Source: 39-52-133 sp035531075 (GTDB lineage Bacteria > Pseudomonadota > Gammaproteobacteria > Burkholderiales > Gallionellaceae). From it: 64,000 bases of DNA. Within the stretch, counting starts at the first letter, position 1, and every line of letters begins with the position of its first letter. Below, one piece after another: positions 1 to 8,201 of the stretch. The position numbers were made by a program, and so were the translations under genes. The notes under the pieces are model-generated. The model ran no database searches. It was not told where the DNA came from and saw nothing but the letters and a program-made list of their open reading frames with translations. Where the stretch lies: contig DATKTO010000040.1 in NCBI GenBank assembly GCA_035531075.1, forward strand, positions 1 to 64,000. Direction: 5' to 3'.

Positions 1-229
1 TTTCGCCGCGAGCGCGCATTTCAAACAGCACTGCTTCGATACCGTTTTTGTCGATGGTACGCAGACCGGCGTTCGACAGACGGATGGAAACAAAACGGCC
101 TTCACCCTCTACCCACAAGCGACGACGCTGCAGGTTCGGCAAGAAACGACGTTTTGTTTTGTTATTCGCGTGGGACACATTGTTACCAACAACAGTGCGT
201 TTTCCCGTTACTTGACAGACACGTGCCAT
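1..229 (-). CDS. rpmB: 50S ribosomal protein L28 (partial, C-terminus cut by window edge)
   Basis: Reading the minus strand from the ATG at 229 gives MARVCQVTGKRTVVGNNV, the classic L28 N-terminus, continuing through basic stretches (NKTKRRFLPNLQRRRLW) to the conserved RLSNAGLRTIDKNGIEAVL segment. L28 is a small protein of the large ribosomal subunit, usually about 78 residues. Here 76 codons are visible, so only the last one or two residues and the stop lie outside the window. The usual partner rpmG would lie beyond position 1. Identification is firm from sequence. Confidence 0.97.
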   Translation of the reverse strand, partial: MARVCQVTGKRTVVGNNVSHANNKTKRRFLPNLQRRRLWVEGEGRFVSIRLSNAGLRTIDKNGIEAVLFEMRARGE

Positions 230-664
230 GGCAATACTCCAACCGGTTTTCAAAAGAGGCGAGATTCTACCTTAAAACCAGAGCTATGTTCAACCTTCGT
301 GTCGATTCTTTTGAGTTATCTGTCCGATCACGCGCGAATTATCGCCATGAATGCGGGAAACAGCGTGTTTTCTCAATATTGGGCTGTGCATGAATTCAGC
401 TGACGCATCCAGGACTGCGGACTAACAAGGGGCCACGCACCAAACAAGAGCGGTTTATAGCCAACAGATCGATCCGCTTACTTGGTCATTATTATATGTA
501 TACAGTAGCTTGCTTGGTTTTTCATGCATTGGCATGAAGCTTGCTTTTGATAAGCAGGCAAGGGTGGTGGCGTAAGGTTTTGATATGTTGCAAGTCTTTT
601 TATCTATATCAAATACTTATAACTATCTGATTATATTTATAATAATTTTTATTGGGAGCACAAA
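230..664. other. intergenic region between rpmB and the PDC-sensor gene
   Basis: About 435 bases between two divergent genes. It should hold the rpmB promoter on the minus strand and that of the downstream membrane protein. The last 100 bases are very AT-rich and end in a purine-rich ribosome binding site (GGGAGC) ahead of the ATG at 665. Short open frames here show no recognisable protein and I see no RNA gene. Confidence 0.6.
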
Positions 665-1612
665 ATGTCTGCTATGAGCTATCTGAGCGTCATCGAACGC
701 TTTCATGAATACAAGAATGCATTGCACGAGCTGACAGCATCCATCCTCACCGGCATTGCCGAGCCTGCGTTGCTGGAAAGCGAAAAAAATCTGCGGGAAA
801 CTTTCCACAGCATCGCCGCGAACTATCCGTTTATGGCGCTGCTGTACACACTGGATGCAGCGGGCGCGCAAACCAGCAGCAATATCGCGTCGCTGCTACC
901 CGGCAAAGCTGACTCGCTCGGTCTGGGCAAGAATCGCAGCGAGCGGCCTTACTATTCACTGGCAAAAAACAGCGACAGTGTGGTCGTCACCGAGCCGTAT
1001 TTCTCCAACAACGGCAGCATGCTGTGCATCACCGCTGCCGTTAAGCGTTACCCTGCGGGCAGTAAAGAAGCCGGCTACATCGTGCTGGATATCGATCTCA
1101 CCAAGGCGATCGAGTTCTTGATGGGCGACCTCGCGCGGCGGCGTTTTATGCCGGCCTTCAAGGGAATTTACAGCCTGATTGTGGCCGGGCTGTTCGCCGT
1201 GGCCGGTGTGCTGCTGTATGCGGCCGGCGCGGAAATGATCAGCCTGTGGCATATCGGCAGCAACAAAGAAGACCTGCACATGAAACCGTTTGGCGTGATC
1301 ATCTTTCTCACCCTGGCGCTGGCCATTTTCGATCTCGGCAAAACCATTCTCGAAGAAGAAGTGCTGATGCACAAAGACATCTTCCGCCACAGCTCCACCC
1401 GGCGCACCATCACCCGCTTTATCGCAGCGATCTTGATTGCGGTGTCGATCGAGGCGTTGCTGCTGATGTTCAAGGCGGCACTTGGCGTGAATGGCGACAT
1501 TCTTTCAGCGGTGGCGATGATGCTGACTGCGGTGGGGCTGCTGATTGGCCTTGGCATCTATGTTTACCTTGGTGCGCGGGCAGAGGCGATATTGAAGGGC
1601 AGCAGAAGATAA
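665..1612 (+). CDS. PDC/Cache-type sensor domain with four membrane helices
   Basis: The 315-residue protein has an N-terminal soluble part (about residues 1-155) that resembles a PDC/dCache ligand-sensing domain, with the typical core around RSERPYYSLA, VVVTEPYFSNNG and GYIVLDIDLTKAIEFL. Four hydrophobic helices follow at about 168-193, 208-228, 251-274 and 280-305. No histidine kinase, GGDEF or MCP output domain is present. There is also no membrane segment before the sensor domain, which is odd, since PDC domains usually sit outside the cell between two helices. GGGAGC precedes the start. Ligand and partner are unknown. Domain assignment is moderately sure; function is not known. Confidence 0.75.
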   Translation: MSAMSYLSVIERFHEYKNALHELTASILTGIAEPALLESEKNLRETFHSIAANYPFMALLYTLDAAGAQTSSNIASLLPGKADSLGLGKNRSERPYYSLAKNSDSVVVTEPYFSNNGSMLCITAAVKRYPAGSKEAGYIVLDIDLTKAIEFLMGDLARRRFMPAFKGIYSLIVAGLFAVAGVLLYAAGAEMISLWHIGSNKEDLHMKPFGVIIFLTLALAIFDLGKTILEEEVLMHKDIFRHSSTRRTITRFIAAILIAVSIEALLLMFKAALGVNGDILSAVAMMLTAVGLLIGLGIYVYLGARAEAILKGSRR

Positions 1613-1686
1613 GGAATGACGGCTTGAATAAAGCATAAATGGCACAACCTCTGAAAAGTTTATTTAAACAATCAGGGGGTAGTGCC

Positions 1687-2085
1687 ATGAGCATCGTAAA
1701 AGAGTTTAAGGAGTTTGCGGTAAGGGGAAATGTCATCGATATGGCGGTGGGCGTGATTGTCGGCACTGCGTTTGGCAAAATTGTTTCGTCCTTTGTCAGC
1801 GATGTGGTCATGCCGCCGATCGGCGTGCTGATCGGCGGGGTCAATTTCAACGACCTCGCCTTCACCCTCAAGGCTACTGAGGCTGCATCTCCCGCTGTCG
1901 TCATCGCCTACGGCAAATTCGCGCAGACCGTCATCGATTTTGCGATTATCGCCTTTGTCATATTCATGATGGTGAAGCTGATCAATACGCTCAAGAAAAC
2001 AGCGGAGGCTGCCCCCGCCGCACCCGCTGCATCCACAAAAGACCAAGTCTTGCTCACTGAAATCCGTGATTTGCTGAAGAAGTAA
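1687..2085 (+). CDS. mscL: large-conductance mechanosensitive channel MscL
   Basis: This 132-residue protein is a near full-length MscL (E. coli has 136). It begins MSIVKEFKEFAVRGNVIDMA, the amphipathic N-terminus, then shows the first pore helix (AVGVIVGTAFGKIVSSFVSDVVMPPIG), a periplasmic loop, the second helix (IDFAIIAFVIFMMVKLINTL) and an Ala/Pro-rich linker with a C-terminal helix. MscL is a homopentamer that opens under membrane tension and protects cells from osmotic downshock. The start at 1687 was chosen over an in-frame ATG at 1639 because AGGGGG lies just upstream and the family N-terminus begins there. Family is certain. Confidence 0.96.
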   Translation: MSIVKEFKEFAVRGNVIDMAVGVIVGTAFGKIVSSFVSDVVMPPIGVLIGGVNFNDLAFTLKATEAASPAVVIAYGKFAQTVIDFAIIAFVIFMMVKLINTLKKTAEAAPAAPAASTKDQVLLTEIRDLLKK

Positions 2086-2438
2086 GCTGCAGCTGAAAAA
2101 TCAATTGACTGCCATGGCTGCACCGTGTCTTCGGCGACCCACCTGTCGAATGCGACCACATGCCGTGTGGCAGTGGAAAAGTTGGTGAAGGTGCTACGGA
2201 TCTGTTTGCTGCTTGATTTCTTTTGCGCCGCAAAAATCGCCAGACAGACGCAGTAATTGCCTGATCTAAATGCATTATTAGTGAAGGGTAACTTTTGGAT
2301 AGGTGGAGATGCAGAAATTGCCGCGTTGTACATTCGCGGTCCTGCAACGGGGTCATGACACAGCGATTTCCATGTTTCTCCGTAATCAGGTGATGTTATA
2401 TGAGATGATTGCGCGTTGTATATTTACTGGGTATTGAA
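2086..2438. other. intergenic, no gene seen
   Basis: About 350 bases after mscL. Short open frames on the minus strand read through it but show no family resemblance or good ribosome binding site. No convincing hairpin terminator or RNA gene was found. Confidence 0.5.
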
Positions 2439-2774
2439 ATGCACGTCGCGGTAATTATTTCTTCAAACGATTCCGAAACCGTCTGGAACGCTTTTCGTTT
2501 TGCCAATACATCGCTGGCTAACAGCAGCCTGGTCGATATCTTCCTGCTGGGCAAAGGCGTGGAGGCGGCAACCGTCAGCACGCTCAAGTTTGACATCCAG
2601 GAGCAGATGGAGATTTTCAGGGCCAGTGGCGGATCGCTGATCGGCTGCGGCATGTGCTGCGAGAGCCGCAAGGAAGAAATGCCTTTCCTGCAGGAGGGGC
2701 TCAAGTGCGAAATGGGTTCGATGCAGCAACTTTACGGCCTGGTAGCCGCAGCAGACAAGGTCCTTACCTTCTAG
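2439..2774 (+). CDS. DsrE/DsrF-like family protein
   Basis: The protein has about 111 residues and a compact alpha/beta DsrE-like fold pattern: MHVAVIISSNDSETVWNAFRFAN, then DIFLLGKGVEAATV, a helical stretch, and GCGMCCESRKEE. Proteins of this type are small cytoplasmic sulfur-relay or regulatory proteins. The cysteines in GCGMCC (three within six residues) resemble the conserved redox/persulfide cysteine of the family. An in-frame TTG at 2409 could add ten residues; the ATG at 2439 fits the family start better. It ends seven bases before the GGDEF/EAL gene, so the two may be cotranscribed. Its specific substrate is unknown. Confidence 0.72.
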   Translation: MHVAVIISSNDSETVWNAFRFANTSLANSSLVDIFLLGKGVEAATVSTLKFDIQEQMEIFRASGGSLIGCGMCCESRKEEMPFLQEGLKCEMGSMQQLYGLVAAADKVLTF

Positions 2775-2781
2775 CCACACC

Positions 2782-5304
2782 ATGCAACCTTCCCCATCAC
2801 TGCAGCCTGGCGGCCTTGAGGCGCTGTTAAGCCAGTGCGCCGCTTATGATCTGCTTGAATCGGCGATTGCGGCATTCGACGCGCAAGGCGAGTTGCGTTA
2901 TGCAAATCCCGCGTTTGCCCGCTTCAATCTGGCCGTGCGAGATTCGGTCGAAAGTCTCAGCAAGCATGCCACGTTGCTTGCGTGTCCAGCCTTCAAGACC
3001 TGGCTACGTGATGCGGCCTCGCTTAAGGACGCAGAGCCCCTGCACCAGACATTCTATTATGCGCCCCGCATTACCGTCGAGCTGACTATCAGCGCCCGCG
3101 CGCTGCTGGCGAACGATGGCAAGGTGCAAGGCGCAATACTCACGATTGGTGAAGAGTCGATCGAATTCGGCCGTCGTCATCTGGCGCAGCTGCAAGACAC
3201 GCGCCGCACACTGGCTGAACGCATCAAGCTGCTGGATCGCGAAAAGAACAGTAACGAGCAGATGATCCGCGTGTTGCTGAAAGAAGCGCCGTTTGCGATG
3301 GTCTTGATAAATGCCAGGCGGCAGGTTTTCCAGGTCAACCGTGCGGCAGAAAAACTGTTTGGCTGCAACGCTGCGCAAATGATCGGGCAATCCTGTGAGC
3401 GCTTCCTGCCCTGTTACAGCGAGTGCGGCTGCTGCCCGGCAATCGACCGGGGCCACAAGATAGAAGCCGTGGAAATCAACGGCCAGACAGCTGACCGGCA
3501 GCCCGTTCCGCTGCTCAGGAGTGTTGCCATGGTAGACAGCGACAGTGGCATCATCATGGTCGAGGCCTTCGTTGACCTGAGAGAACGCAAGCAAGCTGAG
3601 CACGAGCTCGGCAAGCTCAGCGAGTTCAACCAGCTGCTGGTCGAATCGACAGGCGAGGGCATCTTCAGCGTGGATCGCGAACTCCGCTGCACCTTTGCCA
3701 ACCGTGCCACGGCAAACATGCTCGGCTACACCCGGGAAGAGTTGCTGGGGCGGAATATCCATGAACTTTTCCACGGCCTGCGCGAGGATGGCACTCCCGT
3801 GCCGCGCGAAGCATTGCCGATCATGAAAGCCATGAGTGAGAACAGTGGCTACAAGGCGGACGATGTGTTCTGGTCCAAGGCAGGCCAGCCGTTGCCCGTC
3901 GAGTATCTGTGCAATCCGATTCATGACGAAGGCAGCGTGGTTGGCGCAGTGGTGGTGTACCGTGATGTCGCGGAAGCGCGTGCGCTGGCGAGCAAGATGG
4001 ATTATCTGGCGGCCCATGATTCGCTGACAGGCTTGCCCAATCGTCGCACCTTCGAGCAGCGTCTCGACAAAGTGCTTGAAGAAGTCCGGCGCGAAGAAGA
4101 CGAACATGTGCTGTGTTACATCGACCTCGACCAGTTCAAGGTGGTTAACGACACCTGCGGCCATGCGGCGGGCGACGAGCTGCTGCGGCAAATGAGCGAC
4201 AGCCTGCATGCCCGGATACGCAAGAGCGACACCTTCGCCCGCCTGGGCGGAGACGAATTCGGGCTGCTGCTTGAAAATTGCTCCCTGGCACAGGGATTAA
4301 CGCTGATCGAAGAGCTGCTGGCGATGGTGGGTGAATATCGCTTTGTCTGGAACGGCAAGAGTTTCTCGCTGGGCGCAAGTATAGGCGTCGTGCTGCTGAA
4401 CAATATGTTTCTGACCCCGGGCAAGGCATTGAGCGCTGCAGATTCTGCCTGTTACGTCGCCAAGGAAAAAGGCCGCAACCGTATCCATGTCTATCAGCCC
4501 AACGACCAGGATATGGCGCAGCGCCGGGGTGAAATGGAATGGGTGTCGCGCATCAAGGAAGCGCTGGACAAAGACCTGTTCGAGTTGTGGGTGCAGCCTA
4601 TCGTGCCGGTTGAAAAACCCCTGATACAGGGCGAGCACATGGAGATACTGTTGCGGATGCAGGATGGCGCGAACGATATCATCAACCCCGGTGCATTCAT
4701 TCCCGCGGCGGAACGCTTTGGTTTGATGGTTGAACTCGACCGCTGGGTAGTGCGGCAGACGCTGGGTTACCTGGAGAAGAACATATCCCGCTTGCCTGCT
4801 CTGGAATTCTGCTGCATCAACCTTTCCGGCCCATCGATTACCGACGAAAAATTTCTCGATTTCCTGCTGGAGCAATTTTCCGCCTACCCTGATCTCGTCA
4901 AATTTATCTGTTTGGAAATCACCGAGACTGCCGCCGTTGCCAACCTCACGCGTGCCTCGCAGTTTATGCGCAGGCTCAAGGAAGCAGGCTGCCGCTTCGC
5001 GCTGGACGACTTCGGCAGCGGCATGTCATCTTTCGCCTATCTTAAAAACCTGCCGGTCGACTTCCTCAAAATCGACGGCCACTTCGTGCGCGACATGGCG
5101 CAGGACAAAGTCGACTACGCAATGGTCGAGGCCATCCATCGGGTAGGCAACGTGATGGGAATCAAGACCGTGGCCGAATTCGTGGAAAGCGGCGAGATCC
5201 TTGGCCACCTGAAAGAGATCGGCGTCGACTTCGCACAGGGCTACGGCATCTGCAAGCCCGTTCCGCTGGAAACCTTTTTGAGCAGCCTGAAAAATAACGC
5301 CTGA
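2782..5304 (+). CDS. PAS-PAS-GGDEF-EAL bifunctional-type c-di-GMP signalling protein
   Basis: The 840 residues carry PAS-like sensor modules (a degenerate one near 15-130, then about 160-275 and 285-400), a GGDEF domain near 405-565 and an EAL domain near 590-835. The GGDEF signature RLGGDEF is intact near residue 486 and is preceded by RKSD, a product-inhibition I-site of RxxD form. The EAL motif reads EIL (MEILLR, about residue 619), but the other metal/catalytic segments are kept: CINLSG, CLEITET, LDDFGSG, FLKIDG and TVAEFVE. It could make and/or degrade cyclic di-GMP in response to a redox or ligand signal. The second PAS contains a cysteine-rich CYSECGCC segment. No membrane segment is seen. 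Domain calls are firm; the net activity is not decidable from sequence. Confidence 0.92.
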   Translation: MQPSPSLQPGGLEALLSQCAAYDLLESAIAAFDAQGELRYANPAFARFNLAVRDSVESLSKHATLLACPAFKTWLRDAASLKDAEPLHQTFYYAPRITVELTISARALLANDGKVQGAILTIGEESIEFGRRHLAQLQDTRRTLAERIKLLDREKNSNEQMIRVLLKEAPFAMVLINARRQVFQVNRAAEKLFGCNAAQMIGQSCERFLPCYSECGCCPAIDRGHKIEAVEINGQTADRQPVPLLRSVAMVDSDSGIIMVEAFVDLRERKQAEHELGKLSEFNQLLVESTGEGIFSVDRELRCTFANRATANMLGYTREELLGRNIHELFHGLREDGTPVPREALPIMKAMSENSGYKADDVFWSKAGQPLPVEYLCNPIHDEGSVVGAVVVYRDVAEARALASKMDYLAAHDSLTGLPNRRTFEQRLDKVLEEVRREEDEHVLCYIDLDQFKVVNDTCGHAAGDELLRQMSDSLHARIRKSDTFARLGGDEFGLLLENCSLAQGLTLIEELLAMVGEYRFVWNGKSFSLGASIGVVLLNNMFLTPGKALSAADSACYVAKEKGRNRIHVYQPNDQDMAQRRGEMEWVSRIKEALDKDLFELWVQPIVPVEKPLIQGEHMEILLRMQDGANDIINPGAFIPAAERFGLMVELDRWVVRQTLGYLEKNISRLPALEFCCINLSGPSITDEKFLDFLLEQFSAYPDLVKFICLEITETAAVANLTRASQFMRRLKEAGCRFALDDFGSGMSSFAYLKNLPVDFLKIDGHFVRDMAQDKVDYAMVEAIHRVGNVMGIKTVAEFVESGEILGHLKEIGVDFAQGYGICKPVPLETFLSSLKNNA

Positions 5305-5635
5305 ATGGATGGATATTGGCGAATGGCCTGCCGCTGTGGCAGGCATGCCCTGGCGTTTTGGTTTGCAACTGCAGAAGCGCCGCTTAAATTTTTTACTGCC
5401 CGCGTTTGCCTCACGTAGGGTGCGCCGTGCGCACCATGGTGCGTGGGACGCACCCTACCTGGCGCACGGCGAATTTAACTGTATCAGCATGATTGCATTA
5501 AATATTTTATATATTTCCGATGCCGGTTCGCTGCCAGGATCAGGGCGGGCGGTGCGCAAATTTAGTCGTGCTTCCCCCTTTAATTCAGCCTGGAGCGGCA
5601 CCATCCTTTGGTGACACCACAAAGGAGAGTAAAAC
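5305..5635. other. intergenic with a REP-like palindrome
   Basis: About 330 bases between the c-di-GMP gene and an acidic hypothetical gene. Apart from the palindromic element at 5415-5458 and a ribosome binding site (AAAGGAG) near 5621, nothing is recognised. Confidence 0.6.
5415..5458. repeat. REP-like palindromic element
   Basis: The outer arms GTAGGGTGCG (5415-5424) and CGCACCCTAC (5449-5458) are perfect inverted repeats. They enclose an inner palindrome around GCACCATGGTGC. Elements with this GTAGGGTGCG...CGCACCCTAC form are common dispersed intergenic repeats in proteobacterial chromosomes. No T-tract follows, so it is less likely to be a simple intrinsic terminator. Confidence 0.7.
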
Positions 5636-6136
5636 ATGATCCGCAATCCGATAGACATCGCCAGCCGCGTCAGTCCAGAGCTCACCAGCCTCATCGAAAC
5701 CCTGATCAACCAGCTGGAAACCGACGAGCCGATCACCCTGGGCAATATCCACTCATTTATCATGAATGAAATGCCCAACGAATTGAGCGAAACCGAAGAG
5801 ATGCACCATTTTGACGTCGCCGAATCGGTGGTCGATGAGCTGGATGAGCTGATCGAAGGCTTCGGCGAGTCGGCGGCAGCGGTCGACTTTGTCTCTGCCT
5901 TTGCCAGCGAACAGCTCACGCGCGTGATAGAAGAAGTGATGAACGACGAGAACCGCGAAAATCCGCCCACGCTCACAACAATTAAAGACGCGATACTCGC
6001 CGGCTTGCCTGCCCGACTGATAGGCGAGGGGGTAATGGAAGATGATGAAGACGATCAGCTGCTGCCCGAAATCGATAACCTGATCGACCGTTTCGGCCCC
6101 GATGCCCTGGCAGAAGAATATTTGCGCTACGAATAG
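5636..6136 (+). CDS. conserved-looking acidic hypothetical protein
   Basis: A strongly acidic 166-residue protein without cysteine, signal peptide or membrane helix. The two halves look alike: SRVSPELTSLIETLINQLET...PITLGNIHSFIMNEMP and ASEQLTRVIEEVMNDEN...PPTLTTIKDAILAGLP, each followed by a D/E-rich stretch and a DELIEGFG / DNLIDRFG segment. This suggests an internal duplication of an all-helical unit. A good Shine-Dalgarno (AAAGGAG) precedes the ATG. I do not recognise a family; the function is unknown. Confidence 0.6.
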   Translation: MIRNPIDIASRVSPELTSLIETLINQLETDEPITLGNIHSFIMNEMPNELSETEEMHHFDVAESVVDELDELIEGFGESAAAVDFVSAFASEQLTRVIEEVMNDENRENPPTLTTIKDAILAGLPARLIGEGVMEDDEDDQLLPEIDNLIDRFGPDALAEEYLRYE

Positions 6137-6229
6137 CGCCGTTGCGCAGCGATAAACCAGATGCAGCTGCCGGGATCAAAACATAATTTAGCTGAAAAAT
6201 ATGTGCAAAGGCTATTCAACAAAAAGGGA

Positions 6230-6901
6230 ATGCAAATGCACGGCAACAAAACAATCGTTCGGCTAACTCTCGGCGCTACGTTTGCTCTCTTCGGCATCGC
6301 AAATGCACAGGCCGATTATGAGCCGAACGACAACTACTCCACCTTTGTCTTGTCGTACCAGCAATCAAACTTTGCCGATCCCATCTGCATCGGCGCCGAA
6401 TGCCATGAAGGCGTAGCCGGCCCGGCAGCCTTTTTTGCGCGGCAGATCATGCCGAATCTGGCACTCGGTCTGTCCGGCTCCTACCTGCAATCAAACGGCA
6501 GCAGCTCCAGCATCAAATCAACAAATGGCTCGGTATTTGTGCAGGGCATTGCGGGCCTGAACTCAAGCGTGGACGTGGGCGCCTCGGTCGCAGCACTCAG
6601 AACAACCATGGAGCTCTGCGCAACCAGCCCAAGCACCTGCGCATCCTCCAGCGACTCGGGCACCGACCTCGGCATCTTCGGCAAGGTCTTTCTTAACGAC
6701 GCGAAATCACTGAACGCCACACTCAGCTACGACACGATTAACTTCGACAAAGCGCCGGACAAGGCTATCGTCGCGCTCTCCTTTGTGGCTGTGTTGGCAA
6801 GGCGGCACCGCCTCGCCCTGTCTTTTAACAAAACCATGGATTCAGGCGGGAAACAGGTATCGGACGGCTACAGCTTCGGCTACAGCTACATGGTGTTTTG
6901 A
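6230..6901 (+). CDS. secreted outer-membrane-type protein
   Basis: The product (about 223 residues) opens with a signal peptide: MHGNKTIVRL followed by a hydrophobic core and a likely cleavage after NAQA. The mature part is rich in alternating polar/hydrophobic residues and glycine/serine. It ends in YSFGYSYMVF, an aromatic C-terminus typical of proteobacterial outer membrane beta-barrels. The mature N-terminus has two cysteines (CIGAECHEG), and a second pair lies near residue 125-135. ATG codons at 6230 and 6236 are both possible, and AAAGGG precedes them. No specific family is recognised; beta-barrel is an inference. Confidence 0.65.
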   Translation: MQMHGNKTIVRLTLGATFALFGIANAQADYEPNDNYSTFVLSYQQSNFADPICIGAECHEGVAGPAAFFARQIMPNLALGLSGSYLQSNGSSSSIKSTNGSVFVQGIAGLNSSVDVGASVAALRTTMELCATSPSTCASSSDSGTDLGIFGKVFLNDAKSLNATLSYDTINFDKAPDKAIVALSFVAVLARRHRLALSFNKTMDSGGKQVSDGYSFGYSYMVF

Positions 6902-6992
6902 AGAAAATTTGACGTTATATTGATTTATTGAATATATTCATGTCGTTGCAATATATCCAGTGCGTGCTTTGGCAGATGAAGAAAGGTGCATG

Positions 6993-7577
6993 ATGGGCTA
7001 TACCCCCGCCGGCGTACGATTTCTCCTCATCGTCACGGTCATGAGCTTCATGGTGGAAATGTACGCCGGCGAAAACGCTATCGCCAGCCTGGCGCTGTGG
7101 CCGCTGCAAGCCGAATTCAAACCGTGGCAGCTCTTCACCTATGCCTTCCTGCATGCCAGCACCGCCCACCTCGCCATCAACATGTACGGCCTGTGGATGT
7201 TCGGCAGCGAAATGGAACACCTGCTGGGGCGGCGCACCTTCTTCTGGCTGTATTTCGCCAGCATCTTCACCGCCGGGCTCACCCAACTGCTGGTGATGAG
7301 CTCAAGCGGCGCCGTCACCCCCACCGTGGGCGCATCCGGCGGCGTGTTCGGGCTATTGCTCGCCTACGGCATGTGCTTCCCCAAACGCATCGTCATGCTG
7401 CTGATCCCGCCCATACCCCTGCCGGCAAGGCTGTTTGTCTTCCTCTATGCCGGGCTCGAGCTGCTGCTGGGCGTCACCGGCGCGCAGGCCAATGTCGCCC
7501 ACTTCGCCCATCTCGGCGGCATGATCGGCGGCTATCTCGTCATTCGCCGCTGGCGCAAACGGATGCGCTGGCATTGA
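6993..7577 (+). CDS. rhomboid-family intramembrane serine protease
   Basis: The 194-residue membrane protein shows the rhomboid hallmarks: the HASTAHLAINMYGLWMFG segment with its histidine and asparagine, the catalytic serine in GASGG, and the catalytic histidine in FAHLGGMIGG. About six hydrophobic segments are predicted. Rhomboids cut substrates within the membrane; the substrate cannot be told here. Two adjacent ATGs occur (6990, 6993). The second is six bases after AAAGG and is preferred; an upstream GTG at 6960 is less likely. The gene ends into a bidirectional terminator shared with the convergent cold-shock gene. Confidence 0.9.
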   Translation: MGYTPAGVRFLLIVTVMSFMVEMYAGENAIASLALWPLQAEFKPWQLFTYAFLHASTAHLAINMYGLWMFGSEMEHLLGRRTFFWLYFASIFTAGLTQLLVMSSSGAVTPTVGASGGVFGLLLAYGMCFPKRIVMLLIPPIPLPARLFVFLYAGLELLLGVTGAQANVAHFAHLGGMIGGYLVIRRWRKRMRWH

Positions 7578-7603
7578 GCGAACTGGAATTTCAGGCAAAA
7601 AAA

Positions 7604-7632
7604 AGCCCGGCATTTTCATGCCGGGCTTTTTT
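7604..7632. terminator. bidirectional intrinsic terminator
   Basis: AGCCCGGCA (7604-7612) pairs with TGCCGGGCT (7619-7627) around a six-base loop. The stem is flanked by an A-run on the left and a T-run on the right, so it can stop transcripts from the rhomboid gene (plus) and the cold-shock gene (minus). Confidence 0.93.
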
Positions 7633-7649
7633 ACCAACTCAAGAGACTG

Positions 7650-7853
7650 TTAAGCAGCTTGAATATTGGAGGCTTGCGCGCCTTTAGGGCCTTGAACGAC
7701 ATCAAAAGTGACCTTTTGGCCTTCCTGGAGTGACTTAAACCCGTTCATATTAATTGCGGAGAAGTGTGCAAACAAATCTGCGCCGCCATTATCGGGAGTA
7801 ACAAAACCAAAACCTTTTGCATCGTTGAACCATTTAACTGTACCAGCTGCCAT
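7650..7853 (-). CDS. cold-shock protein (CspA family)
   Basis: The 67-residue protein begins MAAGTVKWFNDAKGFGFV and contains both RNA-binding motifs, KGFGFV (RNP1) and DLFAHFSAI (RNP2 type, FVH replaced by FAH). Csp proteins are single OB-fold nucleic acid chaperones that bind single-stranded RNA/DNA. The ATG at 7853 matches the family length exactly; a longer open frame upstream is likely 5' leader. Such genes usually have a long structured leader that controls cold-shock expression, which the 7854-8000 stretch could provide. Confidence 0.95.
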   Translation of the reverse strand: MAAGTVKWFNDAKGFGFVTPDNGGADLFAHFSAINMNGFKSLQEGQKVTFDVVQGPKGAQASNIQAA

Positions 7854-8147
7854 GTGTATATTTCCTAACTTTAAATTGCGGGAAAACCCCGCAGAACTAT
7901 TTGAATCGAAGATTGCACATGGAAAACCAGTACTGCAAAAACTTAAAATCAAATAACGATGTCCACTCTATGCAGCGCTGCCTGCCGGCAAACCAATCCA
8001 GACTTAAGCTGAACCGCTTGCCTTAACCGGCACGCCGCATTATCGCGAACACAACTATGACTGGGGGATTTAGGGTTGGTTCCATTGGCCGGCGTCTATT
8101 TTTTGTCAGCTGGCTGTCAAGACTGTAGTCGCGCTTGCGGCAGTTTA
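7854..8147. other. intergenic: leader/promoter region of the cold-shock gene
   Basis: Between the divergent cold-shock gene and the HTH-nucleotidyltransferase gene. The part next to the cold-shock ATG is a likely long 5' leader. No separate gene is seen. Confidence 0.5.
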
Positions 8148-8193
8148 GATAATACCCATTTAGGGATTGATTATTCCCATAATGGGTATTATC
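8148..8193. promoter_or_regulatory. large palindromic operator in front of the HTH-nucleotidyltransferase gene
   Basis: GATAATACCCATTTAGGGA (8148-8166) and TCCCATAATGGGTATTATC (8175-8193) are 19-base inverted arms with only two mismatches, separated by eight bases. The palindrome ends nine bases before the ATG at 8202. Its size and place fit a binding site for a dimeric regulator, most simply the HTH protein encoded immediately downstream (autoregulation is inferred). Confidence 0.75.
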
Positions 8194-8201
8194 ATGTGCC
8201 C

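Noticed and set aside
154..403. Two overlapping plus-strand frames near the left edge
   Set aside because: They overlap rpmB on the other strand and have no protein-like pattern.
3004..4209. 401-codon open frame on the minus strand
   Set aside because: It is the reverse of the PAS/GGDEF gene and shows no ribosome binding site or domain.
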